Source of the DNA: an uncultured Porphyromonadaceae bacterium
GTDB taxonomy: Bacteria; Bacteroidota; Bacteroidia; Bacteroidales; Muribaculaceae
Length of the DNA: 64,000 nucleotides
Direction: 5' to 3'
NCBI GenBank assembly: GCA_900550395.1
Contig: URSD01000005.1
Location: 18,453 to 82,452, forward strand
Shown: in pieces, positions 40,997 to 48,865 of the stretch
Position numbering within the stretch: position 1 is the first letter of the stretch
Layout of the letters: every line of letters starts with the position of its first letter
Made by a program: the position numbers and the translations under genes
The notes under the pieces: model-generated
Told to the model about the DNA's origin: nothing
Databases searched by the model: none
What the model saw: only the letters and a program-made list of their open reading frames with translations

Positions 40997-41004
40997 TATC
41001 TTTG
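40997..41004 (+). promoter_or_regulatory. Promoter -7 element of rpiB
   Basis: TATCTTTG 21 bp before the rpiB start. The nearest TTTG lies 15 nt upstream, too close for the usual -33 box. Confidence 0.5.
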
Positions 41005-41024
41005 CAGATATAATCTATAGAACT

Positions 41025-41477
41025 ATGGACATACTTAAGAAAGATGTTCCGGTGGGCCTGTGCAGCGACCATGCCGGATATGAGTTGAAGAGCATAGTGG
41101 AGGGCTGGCTTGAATCGCAGGGCATAGCCTATCGGGACTTCGGCACACACAGCGCCGAGTCGTGCGATTATGCCGATTTTGCCCACCCGTGCGCATATGC
41201 GCTGGAGCGCGGCGAAGTGTACCCCGCTATCGCCATCTGCGGCAGCGGCAACGGTATCGGAATGACAATGAACAAGCATCAGGGCGTGCGCGCCGCCTTG
41301 TGCTGGAACGTCGAGCTCGGCAGCCTTGCCCGCCGCCACAATGACGCCAACTGCCTTGTGCTTCCCGCACGCTTCATCGCGCCCGAGCTTGCTATAGAGA
41401 TACTTGACACATTCCTGCACACAGGCTTTGAGGGCGGCCGTCACGAAAGGCGCGTCGCTAAAATTCCCGTAAAGTAA
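41025..41477 (+). CDS. rpiB: Ribose-5-phosphate isomerase B
   Basis: A 150-residue RpiB/LacA-LacB family enzyme. CSDHAGYELK near residue 13-22 binds the phosphate, the catalytic Cys lies in AICGSGNGIGMTMNKHQG near residue 72, and HNDANCLVLPARFI follows near residue 105. It interconverts ribose 5-phosphate and ribulose 5-phosphate in the pentose phosphate pathway. The start MDILKKDVP follows the -7 box; it is monocistronic, with a terminator shared with the convergent gene. Confidence 0.95.
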   Translation: MDILKKDVPVGLCSDHAGYELKSIVEGWLESQGIAYRDFGTHSAESCDYADFAHPCAYALERGEVYPAIAICGSGNGIGMTMNKHQGVRAALCWNVELGSLARRHNDANCLVLPARFIAPELAIEILDTFLHTGFEGGRHERRVAKIPVK

Positions 41478-41495
41478 ATTATCTCTTTATATAAT

Positions 41496-41534
41496 AAAAG
41501 CGACAGCCGGAGATTCAAACCGTCTGTCGCTTTT
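41496..41534. terminator. Bidirectional terminator
   Basis: AAAAGCGACAG / CTGTCGCTTTT, a perfect 11-bp stem with A/T runs on both sides, between convergent rpiB and the secreted protein gene. Confidence 0.9.
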
Positions 41535-41551
41535 CTATATACAATGTGGTA

Positions 41552-43435
41552 TTACTTCACGGTCACCTTCTCGACGCGCGAACCCTGCACGCGGAGGTAC
41601 AGGCCGGCGGTGGGTGCGCCGGAGACGAGGCGTCCGCTGAGGTCGTAGTAACGCACCGGAGCGTTGCTGTCGCTCTCTATGTCGCTGATGCCGCCCTGTT
41701 GGTTGGCGTATCCGTAAAGGCGTACGTTGCGGATTTCCCAGGTGTCGGCCTTGTACTCATTGGAGCCGTACTGGAAGGCGAGCTGTACGCGCTTGCCGTC
41801 GAAGTCGCTGATGTCGGCTTTCCCGGAGTTGGTGAATGCCCAGCTGCCTGGCTCGGGCCAGTTGGCGATATGTAGGCGTGTCCATTCCTGCGCGCCCTCC
41901 TCGCGGATGAGAAAGGAGCTGAGCGATGCGAGGTTGGTCTGGAACTTGGCAGCATGCTCAAAGGATACCTTGATGTCGCGGTAGCCGGAGAGGTCGATGA
42001 CGGGAGAAATTGCGTAGGATACAGCTTCGAAGACGTTGCCGCCCACGTAGGCGCTGCCGTTGAGGTAGTGCGAGCCGTCGCGGTCGAGTGTGCGCCAGGA
42101 CCATACATAGGAGAGGCCTTCGGCCAGATGCTCGTTCTCAAACGTCCAGTCGCACTCGGCGGCGTCGTAGTCGAGCAGCAGGCGGAACATCACTTCCTGC
42201 TCGGCAGGCTGTTCCACATGCAGAATGTAGGAAGCTTCGTCGGCCTTGTACTCGCCGTTGGCGTCGCAGGCGGCGGTGATGGTGACAGTGCCTTCTTCAA
42301 ATACGGAAATCTTGCCGGAGGTGTTGACCGATGCGATGGATGGATCGGACGATGTGTAGCGTATGGGAGCCGTGGTAGCGAACTGCAGAACGGGGCTGTC
42401 GAAGTCTTCGCCGATTATGGCCGTGGCCTCGGCAAGCGGCCATGTGAGGCCTGCGTCCTTGAGCTCGCGTCCGTCGGGCACGCCGGAGATTTTGAGATTC
42501 TTGATTTCCCAGGTGTCGGCTCCCTGTTCGGTCGACTTGTAAAGGAATGCAACCTGGATTGTCTTGCCGGTATAGGCCGAGAGGTCGATGTCGCCGCTTG
42601 AGGCGAAGTTCCATGTCCCGGCATCGGGCCATACGGGTATCTCAACTTTCTCCCACTCGGCGCTTCCCTGTTCGCGTACATAGAATCCGCAGAGCTGGCG
42701 CAGTGTGGTCTGGAATTTGGCTGCATGCTCGAATGTAGCCTTGATGCTCTTGTAGCCTGTGAGGTTGAAAGCGCTGCGCGATACCAGATACGATTCTGCG
42801 GCATTGTCTGTGTCGTTGATGAATGCCGAACCGTTCATGAAATTACGGCCGTCGCGCGATTTCCAGTGCCAGACATAGGTCATGGAAGAGGGCATGCTGA
42901 CGACTTCCTCGTTCCAGTACGGGTCCATCGTCCATTCGTCCTCGTTAAGGCTGTTGAAGATGCTGACGGCATCGTCCGGTACAACGGGATCTCCGCCGCC
43001 TCCACCCTCGGTGACGTACTTGTACCAGTCGGTGCTCTTGAGGCCGTTATATTCGAGATATTTGTCGTTGATGCCTCGCACTATAACTTTGCGTCCGAGA
43101 TTGCCGATCTCGTAGGGGCTGAGTGCGGTGCGGATGTCGCCTTTTGGAAGCTGGACTGTGATGCACCGGGAGATGTCGCGCACATTGTCGGCATCGGCCA
43201 GCAGCATGTTGGTCACCGGAGCCGATGGTACGTCCCACTTGGGCTGGTAAACGCCGAAGACCTTGTCGAGGCAACCGACGATGTAGCCCTGGACGTAGGT
43301 GTCGGCCACCGGCTCGGCTGGTACGCCCTGCTCGATAAGCTGTGCCACGCTGAGGGGCTGCTGCTCGGAGCCTGTTGCCGCTTGCGCTGTGGCGGCCGTC
43401 AGCATCACGAGAGCAAGTGATAGGAATTTTTTCAT
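41552..43435 (-). CDS. Secreted protein with OB-like and two choice-of-anchor-J-type domains, sorting tail
   Basis: A 627-residue exported protein with signal peptide (residues 1-19). Residues 30-140 (YVQGYIVGCLDKVFGVYQPK, VRGINDKYLEYNG) resemble the OB-fold DUF6359-type domain. Two copies of a jelly-roll domain follow (residues 155-310 and 425-590), recognisable by repeated TYVWHWKSRDGRNFMNGSAF / SYVWSWRTLDRDGSHYLNGS, FEHAAKFQTTL / FEHAAKFQTNL and ADTWEIKNLKI / ADTWEIRNVRL. The C-terminus YYDLSGRLV...GLYLRVQGSRVEKVTVK resembles type IX secretion sorting tails. A Gly run (GGGGG) links the first two domains. Role unknown, at the cell surface. Confidence 0.85.
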   Translation of the reverse strand: MKKFLSLALVMLTAATAQAATGSEQQPLSVAQLIEQGVPAEPVADTYVQGYIVGCLDKVFGVYQPKWDVPSAPVTNMLLADADNVRDISRCITVQLPKGDIRTALSPYEIGNLGRKVIVRGINDKYLEYNGLKSTDWYKYVTEGGGGGDPVVPDDAVSIFNSLNEDEWTMDPYWNEEVVSMPSSMTYVWHWKSRDGRNFMNGSAFINDTDNAAESYLVSRSAFNLTGYKSIKATFEHAAKFQTTLRQLCGFYVREQGSAEWEKVEIPVWPDAGTWNFASSGDIDLSAYTGKTIQVAFLYKSTEQGADTWEIKNLKISGVPDGRELKDAGLTWPLAEATAIIGEDFDSPVLQFATTAPIRYTSSDPSIASVNTSGKISVFEEGTVTITAACDANGEYKADEASYILHVEQPAEQEVMFRLLLDYDAAECDWTFENEHLAEGLSYVWSWRTLDRDGSHYLNGSAYVGGNVFEAVSYAISPVIDLSGYRDIKVSFEHAAKFQTNLASLSSFLIREEGAQEWTRLHIANWPEPGSWAFTNSGKADISDFDGKRVQLAFQYGSNEYKADTWEIRNVRLYGYANQQGGISDIESDSNAPVRYYDLSGRLVSGAPTAGLYLRVQGSRVEKVTVK

Positions 43436-43485
43436 AAAAGCTTGTGTTAAGGTATAAATATAAATAGGTAAAAAGTTTATGCGTC

Positions 43486-43527
43486 GCGCCGCGCTCGGAC
43501 ACCGGGTTGCGGTGTCGGGCGCGGCGC
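43486..43527 (-). terminator. Hairpin after the DUF1460 gene
   Basis: A GC-rich imperfect inverted repeat (GCGCCGCGC...GACACC / GGTGTC...GCGCGGCGC, one bulge) 28 bp past the stop of the DUF1460 gene. A short T run follows about 10 nt later on the minus strand. Confidence 0.65.
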
Positions 43528-43554
43528 GTCGTTATAATCATGTCTGGTGCATAT

Positions 43555-44409
43555 CTATTCTCGCAATCGGAAGACTCTCAGTCCCATAAGCTTCGGATTC
43601 CGTTTGAAAAAATCAGCGACGGAGCCTTCGGTAATCATGACACGTCCGCCCGACGACGAGGCGTGAAGAAGGTGCGGAACACCGTCTTCGTCTTTTATTA
43701 TGATGCCCATGTGGGTGACGTCGAGGTCGGTGCGTTTTGCTACAAGGGCTACCACATCGCCGTTGGCGAGTGCGTTCTGCACTTCCGGCCGACGCAGGTC
43801 GGTGGCGCGTACGCAGGGGAATCGGTGGCTGCGGTAGCCGGCCTCTACACTCTTGATTGCGGCCAGAGTGGCGGAGTCGCTCAGCGCCGGATACAGATCG
43901 CTGTGAGTGCTCATGAAGTCGATGGTGCGGACCACATGCGTGCAGTGCGGCACCCGGTCGGTCACTTCGTCAAAATTGCCGCGGTGCGAATTGTCGAGAG
44001 CCCAGTCCGAGATATAGTGCAGCCGCGAGGGGTATCCGTTGAGATGTCCTCCGCGATAGCGTATGCGCTCGAGATTGTAGACAAAGTCGCGCCAGGAGCT
44101 GCGGCGTTCTGCCGCGGTATAGCTCAGTGCGAGCACTGTCTCCACGAAGGTCGTGCAGTCAAGCGAGTCGAGGCGTACGGTCAGTTGCTCCGGAGTGCCT
44201 TCGAGGGTGTGCGCAGCGTATGGCGTACCCACGAATTTCTTTGCGGTATAGGCGGTGCGTTCGGATGGCGAGGCGAAATTGTGCGCGACCAAGTCGACGA
44301 GCACGTCGTTGATGCGCGTCGTGTCGGTGGCCTCGTTGCCGAAGCGCAGTGCTGTCGCGGAAAAAGCGACACACAGAGCCATTGCCGATATGACCTTGCG
44401 GAGATTCAT
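43555..44409 (-). CDS. DUF1460 family (NlpC/P60-like amidase) exported protein
   Basis: A 284-residue protein with an N-terminal hydrophobic signal (residues 1-19). The papain-like core has LDSLDCTTFVETVLALS (Cys nucleophile) and TDLDVTHMGIIIKDEDG (His), with HLLHASSSGGRVMI near the C-terminus. DUF1460 members of Bacteroidetes are linked to cleavage of cell-wall or anhydromuropeptide amide bonds. It follows the broken nagB gene after 8 bp on the same strand, so both were probably one transcript for amino-sugar or murein catabolism. Confidence 0.85.
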   Translation of the reverse strand: MNLRKVISAMALCVAFSATALRFGNEATDTTRINDVLVDLVAHNFASPSERTAYTAKKFVGTPYAAHTLEGTPEQLTVRLDSLDCTTFVETVLALSYTAAERRSSWRDFVYNLERIRYRGGHLNGYPSRLHYISDWALDNSHRGNFDEVTDRVPHCTHVVRTIDFMSTHSDLYPALSDSATLAAIKSVEAGYRSHRFPCVRATDLRRPEVQNALANGDVVALVAKRTDLDVTHMGIIIKDEDGVPHLLHASSSGGRVMITEGSVADFFKRNPKLMGLRVFRLRE

Positions 44410-44417
44410 TCAGATGC

Positions 44418-45227
44418 TCAGAACTGGGTCGCGGGGTCGAGGTTCGGACCTTCGATATCCTTGAAATAGCGGTAGGTGTCTACTTTGAGCTCGCCGCATG
44501 CTGCGTCATCGGCCACGATGATGGCCTTGGGATGGAGCTGGAGTGCCGAGATTGTCCACATCTGCGATACACCGCCTTCCACGCCGTGGCGCAGTGCGCG
44601 CGCTTTGTTGTGGCCGTTGACCATCAGCAGCACGCTGCGTGCGTCCATCACGGTGCCGACGCCTACGGTGAGGGCTGTCTTGGGCACCAGATTGATGTCG
44701 TTGTTGAAGAAGCGTGAGTTGGCGATGATGGTGTCGTGTGTGAGAGTTTTCTGGCGTGTGCGCGAGGTGAGCGAGGAGCCCGGCTCGTTGAATGCGATGT
44801 GTCCGTCGGGACCTACGCCGCCCATGAACAGCTCTATGCCTCCGTAGCTTTTGATTTTCTCCTCGAAGCGGCGGCATTCGGCCACGGGATCTTCGGCATT
44901 TCCGTTGAGGATGTTGACGTTCTCGGTGGTCAACTAATAATTAAAAAAAAAATTGTTCCACATGAAGCTGTAGTAGCTCTGCTCATGGTCGCGGGGTATT
45001 CCGCAATATTCGTCCATGTTGAATGTCACGACATTCTTGAAGGAAACTTTGCCTTCGCGGTAAAGACGGATGAGATTGCGGTAGAGACCCAGGGGCGACG
45101 AGCCGGTGGGGCATCCCAGCACGAAGGGACGGTCGGCGGTGGGTTTAAACTCGTTGATGCGGGCTGCCACATAGTTTGCTGCCCAGAGCGACAGCTGGTC
45201 GTAATCGGGTTCGATTATCAGGCGCAT
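44418..45227 (-). pseudogene. nagB: Glucosamine-6-phosphate deaminase interrupted by an in-frame amber codon
   Basis: The full-length NagB frame (269 codons, normal for the family) is broken only by TAG at 44934-44936, after a run of ten T on the coding strand. The N-terminal part ([20 protein letters not shown] to [10 protein letters not shown]...SFMWNNFF) has the phosphate loop and DE motif. The C-terminal part ([53 protein letters not shown]) has the rest of the active site. Both halves are well conserved, so the change is recent or a sequence error. A TTG directly after the TAG could start a second peptide, but a working enzyme from two parts is doubtful. Confidence 0.88.
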
Positions 45228-45258
45228 AGCATTGCTTTGTTAGTAAGTTTATAATATA

Positions 45259-45287
45259 GTGAATCTTTAGGCTCAGGGATGCAATCG
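45259..45287. repeat. Repeated motif, copy A (nagB leader)
   Basis: Begins GTGAATC, contains TAGG, ends AGGGATGCAATCG on the plus strand. A near-identical copy lies at 45501-45527. Here it sits within the 5' untranslated region of nagB, on the antisense strand. Confidence 0.65.
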
Positions 45288-45318
45288 GTTCGCATTCGGT
45301 ATACACCTGAGTGCGCTG

Positions 45319-45326
45319 CAAAGTTA
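45319..45326 (-). promoter_or_regulatory. Promoter -7 element of nagB
   Basis: Minus strand TAACTTTG. Transcription from it would give a leader of about 85 nt containing repeat copy A. The -33 box is unclear. Confidence 0.6.
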
Positions 45327-45449
45327 ATATTAATTTTTGACTTTTTTGCATATAAAGGCAAAAAGTAGCAACGCAATTGCTGAATGCTGAATATATGTTT
45401 ATAAATGCAAAATAATCTAAAAATATTTTTCCAATTCAAAACTCTTATA

Positions 45450-45457
45450 TACTTTTG
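45450..45457 (+). promoter_or_regulatory. Promoter -7 element for the leader or small RNA before the efflux operon
   Basis: TACTTTTG (TAnnTTTG). A TTTT(C) 19 nt upstream is a near match to the -33 box. Transcription would start near 45464. Confidence 0.55.
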
Positions 45458-45500
45458 CATCGTAAAAATGGCATAAGCAATAGCAATAGTATAACAATAA

Positions 45501-45527
45501 GTGAATCATAGGTTAGGGATGCAATCG
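45501..45527. repeat. Repeated motif, copy B (efflux operon leader)
   Basis: GTGAATC, TAGG and AGGGATGCAATCG as in copy A, two bases shorter. Its 3' part forms the left arm of the intrinsic terminator at 45519. Confidence 0.65.
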
Positions 45528-45552
45528 CTCGTGAGGGTGGTTGCATTTTTTT
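45519..45552 (+). terminator. Intrinsic terminator in the leader of the efflux operon
   Basis: ATGCAATC / GGTTGCAT stem (one G-T pair), 12-nt loop, then seven T. It precedes the ABC transporter genes rather than following a gene, so it may be an attenuator. Confidence 0.75.
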
Positions 45553-45652
45553 GTGGCTGTTGCTAAAATAGTGTTAAAATGATCCTCCGGCTGTAATTAT
45601 GGGGCATCGTCACGCGTCTTATGTATGATTGAAATTAATGATAAGTCACATT

Positions 45653-46336
45653 ATGGGTCACATCATACAGCTTACTGATGTAAACAAGACATACCCCGGC
45701 GTGGTGCCGCTGCACGTGCTCAAGGACATAAACCTCACCATTGACCGTGGCGAGCTTTGTTCAATCATGGGCGCTTCCGGCTCCGGGAAATCCACTCTTC
45801 TGAATATACTGGGCATACTCGACACCTACGACAGCGGAGAGTATGTGCTTGACGGAACCTTAATCCGCAATTTGAGCGAGAATCGTGCGGCCGATCTGCG
45901 CAACCGTCTTATAGGATTTGTATTCCAGAGTTTCAATCTTATCGGCTACAAGAACGCGGTGGAAAATGTTGCTCTCCCGCTGTTCTATCGTGGCATAGGG
46001 CGCCGCAAGCGTAATGCCATGGCTATGGAGCAGCTCGAGAGAATGGGACTGGCCGACCGCGCGCACCATCTGCCGGGCGAACTTTCGGGCGGACAGAAAC
46101 AGCGTGTGGCCATAGCCCGCGCGCTCATCACGCAGCCTTCCATAATCCTTGCCGACGAACCAACCGGCGCGCTTGATTCGCATACCTCACGAGAGGTGAT
46201 GAACGTCTTTCGTGAGCTTAATGCCGAGGGTATGACAATCGTCATCGTGACCCACGACCCCAAGGTGGGCGAGCAGACCAATCGGGTCATACGCATCAGC
46301 GACGGCCGGATAGAAAACGGAGAAGACAATGATTGA
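45653..46336 (+). CDS. ABC transporter ATPase, MacB/LolD type
   Basis: A 227-residue ATPase. Walker A is GASGSGKSTLL, the Q-loop is VFQSFNLIGYKNA, the signature is LSGGQKQRVAIARAL, Walker B is IILADEPTGALDS, and the H-loop is IVIVTHDP. It powers the two FtsX-type permeases encoded directly downstream (8 bp overlap with the first). The start MGHIIQLTDV is chosen; ATG at 45638 and TTG at 45629 are in frame upstream and possible. Confidence 0.93.
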   Translation: MGHIIQLTDVNKTYPGVVPLHVLKDINLTIDRGELCSIMGASGSGKSTLLNILGILDTYDSGEYVLDGTLIRNLSENRAADLRNRLIGFVFQSFNLIGYKNAVENVALPLFYRGIGRRKRNAMAMEQLERMGLADRAHHLPGELSGGQKQRVAIARALITQPSIILADEPTGALDSHTSREVMNVFRELNAEGMTIVIVTHDPKVGEQTNRVIRISDGRIENGEDND

Positions 46337-47549
46337 CCTGATTCGGGAAATACTTCAGACACTCAGCCACAACAAGCTGCGCACGGCCCTGACAGGCATT
46401 GCCGTGGCCTGGGGCATATTCATGCTCATAGTGCTGCTGGGCATGAGCCGCGGCATGTACAACTCGATGCAGCGCAACAACAGCATCGAGTCGTCAAGCT
46501 ATGCCAATGTGTGGGGCGGCTGGACCGGCAAGGCACACAAGGGCTACAAGGAAGGCCGCCGCATAAGACTGAAAGAGGACGACCTCGAGCCCGTAGCCAC
46601 GCACGGCGGCCGCAAGGTAGCTGAAGCCACGGCCACGGTCAGCATCGACACGGCTACCGTGTCCACGATGCGCGAATTCCTCACCGGCGGCATCGACGGC
46701 GTCTATCCCGGTGAGGTGGTGCCCGACCACGTGGAGATGCTGTACGGCCGTTTCATCAACGAGCGCGACCTTACTGAGAAACGCAAGGTGATGGTGCTGA
46801 ACGAGGACAACGCCCGCCTCCTTTTCGGCGCGGCCGATTCGGCCGTGGGGCGCCGTGTCGACTGCATGAGTCTCTCGTGGGCGGTTGTCGGCGTATATAA
46901 GAACGCATGGAGCCGCACCTCCTATGTGCCGTTCTCGACGGCCATGATGCTTCAGGGCAACGACGGACACGTCGACAATATCTCCGTGCGCCTTACTGAT
47001 ATGCACGACATGGCCGACGCCGAGGAGGGCGAGGCAGGTGTGCGCGGCGTACTTGCTCAGCGCCACGATTTCGCTCTCGACGACCAGGGCGCCGTCCACA
47101 TCTGGAACCGATTCGAGGGCTACCTCCAGCAGAATATGGCTATGAGCATCATGGAGATAGTGGTGTGGGTGATAGGTCTGCTTACGATGCTTTCGGGCAT
47201 AGTGGGTGTGAGCAATATAATGTTCGTGAGCGTGCGCGAGCGCACGCACGAGATAGGCATACGCCGAGCCATAGGTGCCAAACCCCGCAGTATTCTGATG
47301 CAGGTGCTCGCCGAGAGCGTTGCCATCACCGCCATTTTCGGCTACATCGGTGTGTTTTTCGGAATCCTGGTGACGGAGGTGATAGACAAACTGTTCGGCA
47401 ACACCGACTTCCTGTATAATCCGCGCGTCGACATCAGCGTCGCCATAGAGGTTACGATAGTGCTGATAGTGGTCGGCGCGCTGGCCGGACTTTTCCCGGC
47501 CATCAAGGCCACCAAAGTCAAACCCGTAGAAGCCCTGCGCGACGAATAG
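46329..47549 (+). CDS. MacB-type ABC transporter permease 1
   Basis: A 406-residue permease: an N-terminal helix (residues 19-40), a large periplasmic MacB-PCD domain (about residues 45-270), and an FtsX domain of three helices with IMFVSVRERTHEIGIRRAIGAKPRSIL. The ending VKPVEALRDE is the usual coupling end of this family. With permease 2 it probably forms a heterodimer that drives a mechanotransmission efflux pump through the membrane fusion protein and TolC. Confidence 0.93.
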   Translation: MIDLIREILQTLSHNKLRTALTGIAVAWGIFMLIVLLGMSRGMYNSMQRNNSIESSSYANVWGGWTGKAHKGYKEGRRIRLKEDDLEPVATHGGRKVAEATATVSIDTATVSTMREFLTGGIDGVYPGEVVPDHVEMLYGRFINERDLTEKRKVMVLNEDNARLLFGAADSAVGRRVDCMSLSWAVVGVYKNAWSRTSYVPFSTAMMLQGNDGHVDNISVRLTDMHDMADAEEGEAGVRGVLAQRHDFALDDQGAVHIWNRFEGYLQQNMAMSIMEIVVWVIGLLTMLSGIVGVSNIMFVSVRERTHEIGIRRAIGAKPRSILMQVLAESVAITAIFGYIGVFFGILVTEVIDKLFGNTDFLYNPRVDISVAIEVTIVLIVVGALAGLFPAIKATKVKPVEALRDE

Positions 47550-47551
47550 CC

Positions 47552-48805
47552 ATGACACTTGCAATTTTCGACCTTGACAACTGGCGCGAGATCGGCGCCA
47601 CACTGTCGCGCAACAAGACGCGCACATTCCTGACCGCTTTCGGCATATTCTGGGGCACGGCCATGCTTGCCATGCTGCACGGAGGTGCCATAGGTCTTGC
47701 CGGCACGATGTCCCGCAACTTCGAGGGCTTCGCTACAAATATGGCCGGTATCATTCCCGGTGAAACGTCTATCTCCTACAAAGGCTTCAACAAAGGTATG
47801 CGCTGGAGCCTTACCACCGACGATGTGGAGCGCGCACGGCGTATGTCGCAGGGCATCGACCTTACCACTATGATTATAGGGCGATATGCGTCTATGGGTT
47901 ATGGCAGCAAAAGCACCTCCGGACAGCTGACGGGTGCGACGCCCGATTTCTGGCATGTGCAGGAGGTGAGACTGATAGCGGGGCGCCTCCTCAATGAGGC
48001 TGACGAACGGACGAAAGCCAAGTCTGTTATAATCGGCAAAAACGTCAGCGACGAGATTTTCGGCCCCAATCCGCAGGTTGCCATAGGCAAGTATGTGAAC
48101 ATAAACGGGATGTACTATAAGTGTGTGGGCGTGGCGGCGCAGAAAAGCGAGGCGTCCATCAACGGCCGTGTCGACGACAGCGCATACATCCCTCTGTCCA
48201 CCATGCAGCTGAACTACAATACAGGCAATAAGATTGACTTCATGCTGTTTACTGCCAAGCCCGGTTATCTTCCCAAGGATGTTGTTCCGGACATCCGCCG
48301 GGCCATATGCGCCGGCCATCCCATTCATCCTGACGACGAGAAGGCATTCTGGGTTATAGACATAAGCGAGATGTTCGAGATGGTGGGAAATATTTTCACG
48401 GGCATCGACCTTCTGGCCCTCTTCGTGGGCGCAGGAACGCTCATGGCCGGTATAATAGGCGTCGGCAACATAATGTGGATAATAGTGCGTGAGCGCACGC
48501 GTGAGATAGGTATTCGCCGCGCTATCGGTGCCAAGCCCCGCGATATTATTGTGCAGATTCTTTCAGAAAGCATGGTGCTGACGGCTGTGGCCGGAACCGC
48601 CGGTATCTCATTCGCATGCCTGGTGCTGTATGTGGCCGACCGCATGACGGCAGCTCCCGGCATGGCCGAAGCCGGCTTCCAGCTCGGCTTCGGTGCCGCA
48701 GTGTCTATTCTCGTCATCTTCCTGCTGCTCGGCACGGTGGCCGGACTTATTCCGGCGGTAAAGGCCATGCGCATAAAGCCGGTTGAGGCTATGAAGGACA
48801 AGTAG
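47552..48805 (+). CDS. MacB-type ABC transporter permease 2
   Basis: A 417-residue paralogue of the preceding gene. The N-terminus WREIGATLSRNKTRTFLTAFG leads into the first helix. The MacB-PCD domain follows, then IMWIIVRERTREIGIRRAIGAKPRDII and the end IKPVEAMKDK. It begins 2 bp after permease 1. Tandem unequal permeases replace the usual MacB homodimer in many Bacteroidetes operons. Confidence 0.93.
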   Translation: MTLAIFDLDNWREIGATLSRNKTRTFLTAFGIFWGTAMLAMLHGGAIGLAGTMSRNFEGFATNMAGIIPGETSISYKGFNKGMRWSLTTDDVERARRMSQGIDLTTMIIGRYASMGYGSKSTSGQLTGATPDFWHVQEVRLIAGRLLNEADERTKAKSVIIGKNVSDEIFGPNPQVAIGKYVNINGMYYKCVGVAAQKSEASINGRVDDSAYIPLSTMQLNYNTGNKIDFMLFTAKPGYLPKDVVPDIRRAICAGHPIHPDDEKAFWVIDISEMFEMVGNIFTGIDLLALFVGAGTLMAGIIGVGNIMWIIVRERTREIGIRRAIGAKPRDIIVQILSESMVLTAVAGTAGISFACLVLYVADRMTAAPGMAEAGFQLGFGAAVSILVIFLLLGTVAGLIPAVKAMRIKPVEAMKDK

Positions 48806-48865
48806 TTAAAGTATGAAGTATAAAGTATTAGGTTTAAATATGTGGAATAAAATAAATACAATTAT

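Larger units (their letters stand above)
45464..45552 (+). ncRNA. Predicted leader / small RNA ending in an intrinsic terminator
   Basis: Between the promoter at 45450 and the terminator at 45519-45552 lies about 90 nt without a convincing reading frame. It contains repeat copy B. It is either a free-standing small RNA or an attenuator leader of the efflux operon, whose first gene starts 101 bp after the terminator without another recognisable promoter. The family is not recognised. Confidence 0.4.

Noticed and set aside
48806..48865. Short AT-rich repeats (AGTATGAAGTATAAAGTATTA) before the fusion protein gene as a regulatory array
   Set aside because: The stretch is only 60 bp, repeats are imperfect and no promoter box is present; ordinary low-complexity spacer is enough to explain it.
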